Origin: Lentisphaeria bacterium
GTDB lineage: Bacteria; Verrucomicrobiota; Lentisphaeria; Oligosphaerales; Oligosphaeraceae
DNA length: 62,454 bases
Reading direction: 5' to 3'
Assembly (NCBI GenBank): GCA_024405215.1
Contig: JAKSPB010000018.1
Location: 1-62,454 of the forward strand
Shown here: positions 1 to 8,311 of the stretch, in pieces
How the letters are laid out: each line of letters starts with the position of its first letter
Position numbering within the stretch: position 1 is the first letter of the stretch
Notes under the pieces: model-generated
Database searches by the model: none
Seen by the model: only the letters and a program-made list of their open reading frames with translations
Told to the model about the DNA's origin: nothing
Translations under genes and position numbers: made by a program

Positions 1-5
1 GTTCC

Positions 6-656
6 ATGGAATACTACCGCAAGGATGAGAACCAGTACTATTTCTTCGGGGAAATAGACGATTCCCTGGAATACGACGAGCAGAAGCAGCCCGGCGATGA
101 AGCGTTCGAGGTGAAGGCGATCGTGCATCCGTATCGCGTCATCTTCGCCTTCAACACGGCCACGGGGGAGTTTGCGGTCACCTCGGCGAAACTTCGCATT
201 AAACAGGCCGATGAGCTTGCAATGTGCCTTGTCCAGCGGCTTCTCGGAAGTCTTCGCGGGATGAGGCGCATCAGCACAAAGAGCAATGACCTGAGGAAGC
301 TCGCCTGCCATGGGCATATCCTTGACGCTTGCAGGAATACAGTCGTCACCCGTGTATATCTGAATGAAGTGAAGTTCTTCACGAAGCTGTTCCCGAACAT
401 CATGATTGCCTTCAACCACAAGCAGCACGGAAGCGTGGCGCAGGCCATCCGCGATTTTGCGGGGATGAACAGCCAGGGGCTGGAAGCGCTGTGCTTTCAG
501 GAAGTCGGACTCGGCGTTGAATACCGCAGCAGCTACAAGACCGAGAGTTTCTCATTCCGCATTACCGAAAACGACACCACGCTGCGGAACCAGCCGGAGC
601 ACCGCAGGAAGATCGGCAGGGAAGTCCTTGAAAGCCTGGGGGTGCAGAGTGCCTGA
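6..656 (+). CDS. Hypothetical protein of mobile element (possibly 5'-partial)
   Basis: A 216-residue soluble protein that I do not recognise. It has an acidic N-terminus, no signal peptide and no membrane segment; the middle (about residues 65-110) is basic (LRGMRRISTKSNDLRK), which could fit nucleic acid contact, but this is weak. The reading frame is open to the left window edge, so the ATG at 6 may be internal. The next gene starts 8 bases before this stop, so both are translationally coupled. Codon use has many more A/T-ending and AGG codons than the genes after 6 kb, in keeping with the recombinase-bearing element it precedes. Function unknown. Confidence 0.6.
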   Translation: MEYYRKDENQYYFFGEIDDSLEYDEQKQPGDEAFEVKAIVHPYRVIFAFNTATGEFAVTSAKLRIKQADELAMCLVQRLLGSLRGMRRISTKSNDLRKLACHGHILDACRNTVVTRVYLNEVKFFTKLFPNIMIAFNHKQHGSVAQAIRDFAGMNSQGLEALCFQEVGLGVEYRSSYKTESFSFRITENDTTLRNQPEHRRKIGREVLESLGVQSA

Positions 657-1629
657 CTTCAATTTCATATCATTTCTGCAGGACAATGCGCGCTTTGAGC
701 AGGAAATCAGTACGGACTGGCTGGAGGGGCAGGAAGGCACTGTCCGCGAAATGCTTCTGGCCGACGGATGGCTCGTCCTAAAAGGGACAGCCGGAAGCAT
801 CTGGCGTGACGGAAACTGCCATACGGTGGAAACCATCATAGACGAGGCGGGAGTTCCCCACTACTACTATAAAGATGAAGACTGCGTCATCTGGTTGACA
901 TCCGAAGAGCTCCTATGCTATTATTTTTCCTTTGCACCGCTGCCGGATTATCTTCGCGGGAAACTTGGCTGCCGCGGATTCGCAAGTGAAATATTCATGA
1001 ACCGCCTCTGGAACATCGGGACCTACGGCCAGGGGGCGCGTGACGTCTATCTTGCCCGCAATCCGGGGACGGACAAAGCCGTCATGGAAAGACTGCGGCA
1101 GGCAACACCCGCCTCGCTTGTCCTACAGTTCGGCAATACATCCGCGGACGTCCCGCTGGACAGCCGCCAGGTATTCGATCTGGCGGGATTGCTGGAATGG
1201 CGGGACGGATGCCTTTCCTTCAATGCATCCCCCATCGCCGCGAACGTGGAAGCCCAGCAGGCCGAGAACCAGTCGAAGGAACGCATGGTCCATGCCAGGA
1301 CGGCGCATCAGGACGGAATCGAAATGATGCTTCGCGGATGGTTCAGGGCAAAATACGAGAATGCCAAGCGATGCGCCAGGGGCGAGGAAGCCAGGGGCGT
1401 GCAGAAACGGTTCGCCTTCTGCACTCAGGAAGGACTGGCGAAGGCGATGAGGATATCCAAGGCGGCCGTCACACGCGCCAAGGCAAAATGGGAGGAAGAT
1501 CTGTTTGGCAGCGGCAGAACCTATCTGGAACTTATCAGGAATATCGACATAGAGGGCACTGACGCCATCCTGGACCTATACTGGAGGCTGAAGCCGGAAC
1601 TTGCGAAGATAGGCATAGAATATGAATAA
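649..1629 (+). CDS. Hypothetical protein with C-terminal helix-turn-helix-like segment
   Basis: A 326-residue protein starting at GTG 649, chosen because it overlaps the previous stop by 8 bases and because the frame upstream of it only shadows the previous gene. No family recognised. The N-terminal half is acidic/aromatic; near residues 245-285 the segment FCTQEGLAKAMRISKAAVTR reads like a helix-turn-helix (EGLAKAMRIS-turn-AAVTRAKAKW), so DNA binding is possible. Cytosolic, no signal peptide. A 13-bp perfect hairpin follows at 1657-1688. Context: first genes of a recombinase-containing element. Confidence 0.65.
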   Translation: MPDFNFISFLQDNARFEQEISTDWLEGQEGTVREMLLADGWLVLKGTAGSIWRDGNCHTVETIIDEAGVPHYYYKDEDCVIWLTSEELLCYYFSFAPLPDYLRGKLGCRGFASEIFMNRLWNIGTYGQGARDVYLARNPGTDKAVMERLRQATPASLVLQFGNTSADVPLDSRQVFDLAGLLEWRDGCLSFNASPIAANVEAQQAENQSKERMVHARTAHQDGIEMMLRGWFRAKYENAKRCARGEEARGVQKRFAFCTQEGLAKAMRISKAAVTRAKAKWEEDLFGSGRTYLELIRNIDIEGTDAILDLYWRLKPELAKIGIEYE

Positions 1630-1656
1630 CATCTGAACCGGCATGGCAGAATGCAG

Positions 1657-1688
1657 CGGCCCCGGAACGAGCAATCGTTCCGGGGCCG
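1657..1688 (+). terminator. Hairpin terminator after the first element genes
   Basis: A 13-bp perfect inverted repeat (1657-1669 with 1676-1688, loop of 6 bases) is followed by TTT and lies 28 bases after the stop at 1629. The U-tract is short, so termination efficiency is uncertain. Confidence 0.65.
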
Positions 1689-1889
1689 TTTGCATTCCGG
1701 GAGGTTTCATGTTTCAAAAAACGCTCCTTGCGAAACCGGAAAACGTAAAAATCAACATTTTTATTTACATACAAAATAAAGGACTTACGAAGAAATTTCA
1801 GTTTCGCGACGCTGAAAATCTGAAACGCCGCGCAGGGTGTCCCCCGGCGAGGTTGCCGTGGGGCGCAAACCCCAAGCGGAGAAAATCAG
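1689..1889 (+). promoter_or_regulatory. Likely promoter/5' leader of the sigma-like gene
   Basis: A 200-base non-coding stretch between a terminator and the sigma-like gene. It starts AT-rich (1730-1790) and ends with GC-rich short inverted repeats (for example GGGG-CGCAAA-CCCC around 1859-1873) and a GGAG ribosome-binding site before ATG 1890. It probably holds the promoter of the 1890-4938 gene block; no convincing -35/-10 pair was found. Confidence 0.35.
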
Positions 1890-2612
1890 ATGCTTCAGCA
1901 GAACAGCAGAAAGGCAGCCGCGGCCTCCAACAGCGGCAATGATTTCCACAATGCCGAACAGGCAACCGAAATCCAGAACGAAAACAGCGCAGCCGCGAAT
2001 GAAGAGTCAAAGTGCTTCTTCCTCAGGGCAATCTACCAGTTCGAGACCACATTCGCAGACGGCATCACGGCCGACAACCTTTTCGACAGTCGCACGGAGA
2101 AGATCATCGGATGCCAGGCCGACCGCCTCGTCCGCACCGGGCTGTTTTTTCAGCATGAACGCGATGACATCCAGCAGACCCTCCGTCTGGCGCTGCTGCA
2201 CGAGATGTCCAACTTTGCTTCTGGTGGCGACCGTTACACATTTGCCGCCAACGTCGTATGCAACTACGGCAAGAACCTGATTGCCAAACGCGCCAGGGAA
2301 CGCGAAGCCACCAACGGTGCCGTCCTCTCCCTGGATGAACCTATGCCGGGTGGCGAGACGTTCGGCGAACTCCTCGAAGACGATGAGGAAATCACCCCGT
2401 ATGAAAATGCAGTCAGGAAAGAGTCCGTAAGACATCTGTTCTCACGCCTTGAGAAAGTCGACAGGGAAATCTGCGCGGGACTGATGAACGGCGAATCGCT
2501 CTACGACATTGCCAGGAAAATCAAAATGTCACGCATGGGCGTCACCTATCGCATCCAGAACTTCATCCGGCCGGTCGCCGCTGAATGCGGTCTTGGCAAT
2601 TTCAACGAATAG
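1890..2612 (+). CDS. Sigma-70-like / region-4 HTH protein of the mobile element
   Basis: A 240-residue protein resembling a divergent sigma factor. Residues about 80-110 (QHERDDIQQTLRLALLHEM) resemble a sigma region 2 helix, and residues about 185-225 (LEKVDREICAGLMNGESLYD followed by IARKIKMSRMGVTYRIQ) read as a region 4 helix-turn-helix in which a 'DREI..L..GES..DIA..' pattern precedes the recognition helix. It may direct RNA polymerase to element promoters, or be a non-sigma HTH regulator; the region 2 match is weak. Start ATG 1890 has GGAG about 10 bases upstream. First gene of the block that includes DUF2924 and the recombinase. Confidence 0.6.
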   Translation: MLQQNSRKAAAASNSGNDFHNAEQATEIQNENSAAANEESKCFFLRAIYQFETTFADGITADNLFDSRTEKIIGCQADRLVRTGLFFQHERDDIQQTLRLALLHEMSNFASGGDRYTFAANVVCNYGKNLIAKRAREREATNGAVLSLDEPMPGGETFGELLEDDEEITPYENAVRKESVRHLFSRLEKVDREICAGLMNGESLYDIARKIKMSRMGVTYRIQNFIRPVAAECGLGNFNE

Positions 2613-2627
2613 AGGGGATGATGCGGA

Positions 2628-2813
2628 ATGAGCAAGGAATCCAAGGTAAAGACGCAGTTCCAGAGTCTTCCTCCGCATCTACGTCAGGCGGTCGAAGTTG
2701 CTGCAGGCATTATCCGGCGAATAGCGGACAGAGGACTGGCTATTCCCGATAAAGATGGTTTAATTAGCAGTGGTACAATCACTTGCGAGGGTTGCAACAA
2801 TGAAGATAAATAA
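2628..2813 (+). CDS. Small hypothetical protein (61 aa)
   Basis: A 61-residue protein starting 15 bases after the sigma-like gene, with GGGGATG-type purines upstream of the ATG. The core (LPPHLRQAVEVAAGIIRRIADRG) is one amphipathic helix; the C-terminus holds a CEGC pair. Its last 14 bases overlap the start of the DUF2924 gene. I do not recognise it; its position in a tightly packed block favours a real gene. Confidence 0.5.
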   Translation: MSKESKVKTQFQSLPPHLRQAVEVAAGIIRRIADRGLAIPDKDGLISSGTITCEGCNNEDK

Positions 2814-3240
2814 AACCGACTTACTCAAACGCCAGCTTAAGGCGCTTGAGACAATGGACATAAAAACGCTTCAGGCAAAATTTCTGGAACTCTATGGCTA
2901 CGAAACGACAGCCAGGAATGTCGATGCCCTGATTCGGCGCGTGGCATATCGCCTGCAGGAATTCCACCTCGGGGGACTTTCCGAAGAGGATGCCGAATTT
3001 CTGGATGAACTGGCGGAAAAGGACGACCTGGCGAATCTGGTGAATGCTCCAGCGGCAAAGGCGAGGAAAAATGCAGGGACGCGCTACGTCCGCGAATGGC
3101 ATGGCAAGACATACGAGGTCATCTTCCGCGAGGATGGAAAATACGAACTGGAGGGGGCGTTCTATTCGTCGCTCTCTGCGGCGGCGTTCGCCATCACCGG
3201 GACTCACTGGAACGGGAAACTCTTCTTCGGGGTAAAATGA
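2800..3240 (+). CDS. DUF2924 family protein
   Basis: A 146-residue protein. Start ATG 2800 is preferred over the upstream 2770 ATG because a GAGGG site lies about 10 bases ahead. The C-terminal 55 residues carry the DUF2924 signature: YVREWHGKTYEV, then a GAFYSSLSAAAFAITGT block and a final HWNGKLFFG. DUF2924 genes are known to sit immediately before recombinase genes in phage and integrative elements of many Proteobacteria and PVC bacteria; molecular function is unknown. The stop overlaps the recombinase start (ATGA), so the two are co-translated. It probably assists or regulates recombination. Confidence 0.85.
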   Translation: MKINKTDLLKRQLKALETMDIKTLQAKFLELYGYETTARNVDALIRRVAYRLQEFHLGGLSEEDAEFLDELAEKDDLANLVNAPAAKARKNAGTRYVREWHGKTYEVIFREDGKYELEGAFYSSLSAAAFAITGTHWNGKLFFGVK

Positions 3241-4553
3241 TGATTAAGAAACAGACCGCAAAAACAGAAGAGCGCGCCGCGATGAAGCGGTGCGCCATCT
3301 ATACCAGGAAGAGCGTAGAAGAAGGACTTGACATGGAGTTCAACTCCCTGGATGCCCAGCGCGAGGCCGGCGAGAACTACATACTGAGCCAGAAAAGCAA
3401 AGGGTGGGTATGTCTTCCGCAGCGCTATGACGACGGTGGCTTCTCCGGAGGAAACATCAACCGGCCGGCCCTGACACAGCTCCTGGTTGACTGCGAGGCC
3501 GGAATGGTGGACGTCATCGTGGTCTACAAGATCGACCGGCTCAGCCGTTCCATATGCGACTTTGCCGACCTCACCAAGAAGTTCGACCGCTGGGGCGTTT
3601 CTTTCTGCTCGGTTACGCAGGATATCAATACGGCGACAAGTTCAGGCCGCATGATGCTCAACATCCTGGTGACTTTCGCGCAGTACGAGCGCGAGATCAT
3701 CGGTGAGCGCATCAGGGACAAGATGGAGGCGACAAGGCGCAAGGGACTGTGGTGCGGAGGATGCGTCGCCACCGGCTATACGCTCAAGGACAGCCATCTT
3801 TATCCGAATCCTGATGAAGTGCCGGTTGTGCAGCGCATCTTCCGGCGCTATGCCGAATGCCAGTCGGCCAAGACCGTTGCGATGGAGCTGAACGCGGAGG
3901 GAATCAAGACCCGGACAGGCTTCGAATGGAACAAGCCGCGGATCTACCGCATTCTCAACAACTATGCCTACATCGGCAAGGTGGAGCACAAGGGAACCGT
4001 CTATGACGGGGTCCACGAGGCAATCATAGAGCAGGAACTGTGGGACAGAGTCCACGAATATCTTGCCGACAACATCAACGGCGAGAGGCCGGACCAGACA
4101 GTCCGCCTGGAAAACATCTCGCCGCTCAAGGGAATCCTGCGGTGCGGCAGCTGCAACGGTCCGATGATAGCCTATTCCAGGAAGAAGAAGGGGAAGGTCT
4201 ATTCCTACTTCAGATGCATCAAGGATTCAAAGCGGGCGGAAAGCACATGCCCTGTCCGTGAAATATCCGCCCCCGTTGTGGAGAAGTTGGTATGCGACCA
4301 GCTGTCTGCCGTGTTCCGCGCGCCCAGGGTGCTTGCGGCCCTCACCGAGATGGCGGGCGTCGAGGCTGCGGCGATCCTGCCCGTCTTTGACGGCGAATTC
4401 TGGCGCGAGGCAACCAGCGCGGAGACCAGGCGCATCATCGGGCTTCTCGTCGCAGGGGCGGCCATTTACGCGGACAGGCTCGAGCTGGAAATCCGAAGCG
4501 AGGGAATCAAATCAATCATGGAGGAAATCGAGAATGAGAACAATCAAGACTGA
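3237..4553 (+). CDS. Large serine recombinase
   Basis: A 438-residue site-specific recombinase. Residues about 17-160 form the resolvase catalytic domain: CAIYTRKS with the nucleophilic serine, the helix motif FNSLDAQREA, and KIDRLSRS. Next is the recombinase DNA-binding domain (about 175-290, including a NNYAYIGKVEHKG segment) and a zinc ribbon with CGSC (near 303) and later C..ESTC cysteines (about 330-340), then a short coiled C-terminus. This family catalyses integration and excision of phages and elements between short att sites. The start at 3237 overlaps the DUF2924 stop by four bases (a second ATG follows at 3240). The usual 450-550 residue length of the family makes this a short but complete-looking member. 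Confidence 0.93.
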   Translation: MMIKKQTAKTEERAAMKRCAIYTRKSVEEGLDMEFNSLDAQREAGENYILSQKSKGWVCLPQRYDDGGFSGGNINRPALTQLLVDCEAGMVDVIVVYKIDRLSRSICDFADLTKKFDRWGVSFCSVTQDINTATSSGRMMLNILVTFAQYEREIIGERIRDKMEATRRKGLWCGGCVATGYTLKDSHLYPNPDEVPVVQRIFRRYAECQSAKTVAMELNAEGIKTRTGFEWNKPRIYRILNNYAYIGKVEHKGTVYDGVHEAIIEQELWDRVHEYLADNINGERPDQTVRLENISPLKGILRCGSCNGPMIAYSRKKKGKVYSYFRCIKDSKRAESTCPVREISAPVVEKLVCDQLSAVFRAPRVLAALTEMAGVEAAAILPVFDGEFWREATSAETRRIIGLLVAGAAIYADRLELEIRSEGIKSIMEEIENENNQD

Positions 4554-4938
4554 ACGGCTGGAAAACGGCAATCTGCTGGTCACCATCCCGATAGAGTTCC
4601 GCCAGACCGCCCAGGGAAGGAAGCTTGTGGCGGAGGATACGGAACAGGACGATGGCGGATGCCGCATGGCGATGTGCCTGGCAATCGCCCGGGCGCGCAA
4701 CTGGCAGAAGCTGATTGACGACGGTGAGATTGCCGGAGCCGACGAGATAGCGAAGCGCACGGGGCGCGACAGCAGCTATGTCAGGCGTATCCTGCGGCTC
4801 TCGACGCTGTCGCCCGAAATCGTGCATCTCATCATCAGCGGGGAGTATCCCCCGAAGCTGTCTCTGACCGTCCTCACCGGGGCGATGCCCAACGACTGGG
4901 ACGAGCAGAAAGAGCAGTTCCTGACCAATCTGAAATGA
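4534..4938 (+). CDS. ParB/KorB-like HTH protein downstream of recombinase
   Basis: A 134-residue protein; ATG 4534 lies inside the last 20 bases of the recombinase gene. The middle (about 66-100, GADEIAKRTGRDSSYVRRIL) is a clear helix-turn-helix like the one in ParB/KorB-type proteins, followed by LSPEIVHLIISGEYPPKLSL, which matches the segment after the HTH in such proteins. No nuclease (ParB N-terminal) motif is present. It could be a recombination directionality factor or a repressor for the recombinase operon. The operon ends with the terminator at 4967-4998. Confidence 0.7.
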   Translation: MRTIKTERLENGNLLVTIPIEFRQTAQGRKLVAEDTEQDDGGCRMAMCLAIARARNWQKLIDDGEIAGADEIAKRTGRDSSYVRRILRLSTLSPEIVHLIISGEYPPKLSLTVLTGAMPNDWDEQKEQFLTNLK

Positions 4939-4966
4939 GAGAAAAACAAATCAAGAAGAACACCTG

Positions 4967-4998
4967 GCCGTCCGGCGGAAACGCCGGGCGGCTTTTTT
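4967..4998 (+). terminator. Rho-independent terminator of the recombinase operon
   Basis: A 10-bp GC-rich stem (4967-4976 with 4983-4992, one G-U pair, 6-base loop) is followed by six T. It closes the 1890-4938 operon. Confidence 0.9.
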
Positions 4999-5493
4999 AG
5001 TGCCGATTTTCCCAGTTCGGTTCTTGCGAACGCTCATCTGCCTGGGCGTTGGCGGCTCGTATGATTTCTCTGGTTTTGCGGCAAAAACACAAGTCACAGG
5101 ACTTGCAGTTCTACACTTTTGGAAGGAAGGATGCCGTAACAGCCCCTTTACCACGTCCCATCATAACATATTATATTTGAAGATATTAAAAGACGGAGAG
5201 AAGAAAAAACAGAAAAATCCGCGTGGGACGGGTGTTCAAATAAGCGGTTTTACGGGAAGCAAATCTCCGCTCGCGGACGAAATTCTCTAGTGAAAATCAT
5301 AAGTATGCACAGAATAAATGGGTTACGCGAGAGAAGGTCACGGGACGCGAGTCCTGCAAGGCAGAGAAAACGGCGCAGGACTTGAGGAAAATCTACGGTT
5401 TTCTGGAGAGAAAACGATTCTCTTGAGAGCAAAATCCCGCAGAGAGAGAAAAGTCACAAGTATCGTTGTTTACGGCATTTAAGCGATACGATT
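4999..5493. other. Non-coding junction between element and tmRNA
   Basis: About 500 bases with no convincing gene. It is rich in short A/G tracts and imperfect repeats (GGACTTGCAG at 5099 and again at 5513; a GTATCG...CGATAC inverted repeat at 5460-5489). Because a serine recombinase lies just upstream, the att site of the element may be in this stretch; no duplicated core can be identified from one side. Confidence 0.4.
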
Positions 5494-5528
5494 AAGCCCC
5501 TGCAATCTCTCGGGACTTGCAGGGGCTT
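5494..5528 (-). terminator. Hairpin downstream of tmRNA
   Basis: A 12-bp perfect inverted repeat (5494-5505 with 5517-5528, 11-base loop) lies 11 bases beyond the tmRNA 3' end on its strand. There is no real U-tract, so it may be a processing or termination structure. Confidence 0.6.
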
Positions 5529-5539
5529 GAGAATTTGAA

Positions 5540-5893
5540 TGGTGGAGGCGGCGGGAGTTGGACCCGCGTCCTAGAGAGACCTCGCGTGAACTTCTACATG
5601 CTTATCCCGAGCTTTGGTCTTAGTCCGTCGATTTGGTGCCGGGCGCCCGTCAACGGAAGCAGCGTGCTGTGCTATCTCGCCTGTGCCCCCCGCCTGCCCG
5701 GGGGCCAATTGCCAGCCTGATGCTTGCGCCTCAGTCCACTATCAGGTATGATGGAGGAGACGTCGCAGAACTAAGCTGCGAGTGCGTACTCAGTGTTCGC
5801 AGTTACTTTTTTGACCGATGATTTAGGAGGCCAACGATCATCCTCCGCATGCTATCCACGGTCTGCCTTTCCAGTCGAGACCGTTTCGCCCCC
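5540..5893 (-). ncRNA. ssrA: tmRNA (transfer-messenger RNA)
   Basis: A 354-nt tmRNA. The 5' end (GGGGGCGAAACGG, 5893-5881) and 3' end (CGCCTCCACCA, encoded CCA at 5540) form a 7-bp acceptor stem with one G-U pair, and the T-arm (GGACGCGGGTCCAACTCCCG) is present next to it. The tag reading frame is at 5800-5771: resume codon GCG, then codons giving the nine-residue tag ANTEYALAA and a TAG stop; the ALAA end is the known ClpXP/FtsH degradation signal. It rescues stalled ribosomes with SmpB. Standard one-piece tmRNA. Because tmRNA genes are common integration targets, its closeness to the recombinase element is notable. Confidence 0.96.
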
Positions 5894-5959
5894 AAAATTC
5901 TGAAATTTAGGGAAACGATAGTAATATAATACAGAAAAAGAAATTGGAGAATTACCAAG

Positions 5960-5990
5960 AAAAAAAGGAACGCGGGACGACGCCCGCGCA
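5960..5990 (-). terminator. Terminator after the UGSC-like gene
   Basis: On the minus strand a GCGCGGG/CCCGCGT stem (5990-5971, 6-base loop) is followed by TTCC and seven T. It lies about 60 bases after the stop of the 6049-8070 gene and before the tmRNA promoter region. Confidence 0.75.
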
Positions 5991-6048
5991 TTTGCACGGT
6001 TTGCCAGGATTCCAGCAAGACGCATGACCATCGACAGACGAGGAACAC

Positions 6049-8070
6049 CTATTGGGCTTGGCGATTGCGCCATTCAGGCCTTCTGCGTGGAGCCGTTGCG
6101 GGATTCATCCGCCGTTGCTCCACATCTCCCCGGACGCCGGGACGGGGAGTGCCTCCGCGCTGGCGCCGCTGCGGCAAATCCGGTTTCAGGTCGGAATCCA
6201 GATAGAACTCCTTGAGCGGCCTGTAGCCACGCAGGGCCATCAACTCGTCCCACTTTTCGGGAAGGACAATCCTGATCGTGGCCGTCCCCCCGCCGGGAAG
6301 GCACATTTCCTTGTTCCGCGCCTCGTCGCCGGTGACCAGGAAGGCGCTCTTTCCCTTCTGCATGGCGGGCACGGTCTCTATGGTCTCCTTTCCAGCCCAC
6401 GCCAGCCAGGGCGGCGTCCGAGTCGTCGCGGCGTTTTCGGCCTGCGCGATCTTCTCCTTGTGTTTCTCCAGGGAATACGTCTCACCCTTGAAGGCGCTTC
6501 CCGGATTTCCCCAGTAATTGGCGAATGCGCGGCTTTCCAGCGGAACCCGTGCCGTCTTGACCAGAGCCTCCTCCAGAGCCTCCTTGGAGGGATAGCCGCA
6601 AGCAAGATTCCGTGCCACATCGGGAGTGAGCAGGAAAGTTCGGTTCACGCAGGGCATTCCGCTGCCAAGGGCCATCTGCTGCTTTTCGACGGCATCCCAG
6701 GCGACCATGTCCATGATTTTCCCGGCATCGGAAGCAGCCGGCACAAGATTGTTGCCCCAGTTGATGGCCGAAGCGGCCGTCAGAGTGGATTCATTCAAGG
6801 CGTAGCCGCACTGCATCTGGTAGGGCTTCCAGCCGATTTTCAGCGCGGCCTCTTCATTCTCCGCGATGCACCAGGGCACCAGATAGCCGACAGTCCCCTT
6901 CCGGTTCTCCTTGACATTGTTCCCGCCAAGATTGATGAGCGCCAGGTTGATGAATCGTCCCAGCACAGCGTTGCGCGGATGGGAGACCTCCCCTTGTCCG
7001 CAGTCGAATCCAAGCTGCCTGGCGACAGGGCCATTGAGCCAGCAGTACGGGGTCCAGGCATGGGTCGAGACAAGCGGCCGCCGGAAATCGCCATTCTTCA
7101 TGGCCTCGACAAAAGCCAGCAAGAGAGGCATGAACTCCGGTGGGCACCCCGCCATCACACCATTGATGGCGACATGCCGCACGGTAACGGAGCGCTGTGC
7201 GGGCGGGATTTCCCCCAGGACCCTCTCGGGCGGAAGATCCGTGAACTCCAGGAACTCCGCCACGGCAGCCTCTGTCGGCGGAATGACAGGCAGCCCATCC
7301 GTCCATCCGGAATCCAGGAAGATCCGCTGGATTTCCGTCAGCGTCCCGGAAAGGTCCCCGAGCCTTTCCGACGTTGCCCCATCCAGTTTTTCGGCTTCCT
7401 CCAAAGGAGTGGTAAGCGCCTGTTTGATCTGCGGCCACAGGATTCGTCGTGTGTTGTCCAGCAATTCCTCATGGGCATGGGAGGCGAATGCCCCCGGATA
7501 CTCGGCCACGCGCAACGCGGCGATTCCGGCAGCGTATGCGGTCTTCTTCGCCTGTTCCACAAAACCTGGTCCTGCGATCATGACACTGGGAATGCCGAGC
7601 ATCTCGGCCGCAATGCAGGAGCCCGTTTCCTTTGGCGTGCACAGTCCGCAGCCGCCATTTCCGGAAATGACGGCATCCACATGCAGCTCCTTCAAGCGTC
7701 GCTGGAACTCGTCCTTCTCGTGGCGCACGACGCCTGGCCTGGGATATGGTCCAGCCGAACCGATTTCCGCAAGAAGATGGACCTTTGCGGTGGGATACTC
7801 CGCCAGCAGCAAGCGCTTCAATTCCGGATGCGTGACCGACGCCATGAAGCTGCCGCCCACAATGGCGACGGTCTTGCCGGCCAGCGTATCCAGCCGCGCA
7901 CCCTGTTCCATAGGCGCGATCTTCGCCTCCGGCACAGGAGCAAGAACTGTGTATTCCGTTTCCGAAGGATTTGCGGCAGGAAGAAAGCACATCCCCTCCG
8001 TACATTCAAGTTCCTGCCCCCAAAGAAGCCCGGTCCATACCAACAAGAGAAACAACGCTGTCTTTTGCAT
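6049..8070 (-). CDS. Exported UGSC-like (CxxC) protein with C-terminal companion domain
   Basis: A 673-residue protein; ATG 8070 is chosen because GGAGG lies 7 bases upstream and it begins a signal peptide (MQKTALFLLLVWTGLLWGQ). Residues about 60-210 resemble the UGSC-type family: GKTVAIVGGSFMASVTHPEL, a predicted Rossmann-like start, and the redox-type motif SGNGGCGLCTPKE, where members of that family have selenocysteine or cysteine in U/C-GSC. The C-terminal half starts with IFLDSGWTDGLPVIPPTE and continues through GVMAGCPPEFMPL, a domain known from proteins encoded beside UGSC selenoproteins; here the two are fused. Enzymatic role unknown. The last about 35 residues are Arg-rich and low complexity. 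Divergent from oadG. Confidence 0.7.
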   Translation of the reverse strand: MQKTALFLLLVWTGLLWGQELECTEGMCFLPAANPSETEYTVLAPVPEAKIAPMEQGARLDTLAGKTVAIVGGSFMASVTHPELKRLLLAEYPTAKVHLLAEIGSAGPYPRPGVVRHEKDEFQRRLKELHVDAVISGNGGCGLCTPKETGSCIAAEMLGIPSVMIAGPGFVEQAKKTAYAAGIAALRVAEYPGAFASHAHEELLDNTRRILWPQIKQALTTPLEEAEKLDGATSERLGDLSGTLTEIQRIFLDSGWTDGLPVIPPTEAAVAEFLEFTDLPPERVLGEIPPAQRSVTVRHVAINGVMAGCPPEFMPLLLAFVEAMKNGDFRRPLVSTHAWTPYCWLNGPVARQLGFDCGQGEVSHPRNAVLGRFINLALINLGGNNVKENRKGTVGYLVPWCIAENEEAALKIGWKPYQMQCGYALNESTLTAASAINWGNNLVPAASDAGKIMDMVAWDAVEKQQMALGSGMPCVNRTFLLTPDVARNLACGYPSKEALEEALVKTARVPLESRAFANYWGNPGSAFKGETYSLEKHKEKIAQAENAATTRTPPWLAWAGKETIETVPAMQKGKSAFLVTGDEARNKEMCLPGGGTATIRIVLPEKWDELMALRGYRPLKEFYLDSDLKPDLPQRRQRGGTPRPGVRGDVEQRRMNPATAPRRRPEWRNRQAQ

Positions 8071-8311
8071 GATTTTTCCTCCGCAGAAGCAAATGACTGA
8101 CTCTTCCCCCAGAAACGCAAAATCCACAAGTTTATTTTCCCATGTAGAAAAGTTTCTTTCCGAAATGTCTGGAGGCGGGGAAAAAAGAGCCCTTGGAGGA
8201 TTATATTGTGAGTTTTCCCAAACGGGCGGACACACACCATCCTGTCCTGCATTTTCCTTTTCTGTCCATACTTATCCTAACTCAAGCCACAACACAAGGG
8301 AACAACACCAA
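8071..8311. promoter_or_regulatory. Divergent promoter region between the UGSC-like gene and oadG
   Basis: A 241-base intergenic region holding the promoters of both transcripts. On the minus strand GGAGG at 8078-8082 is the ribosome-binding site for the UGSC-like gene. An AT-rich box near 8197-8206 (GATTATATTG, TATAAT on the minus strand) is the best -10 candidate; no clear -35 was found. Confidence 0.4.

Noticed and set aside
4999-5493. att core from the GGACTTGCAG repeats
   Set aside because: Ten-base matches in a low-complexity purine-rich region can be by chance; the partner site would be outside the window.
6052-8100. 682-codon plus-strand frame opposite the UGSC-like gene
   Set aside because: The minus-strand gene has a signal peptide, ribosome-binding site and domain motifs; the plus frame has none.
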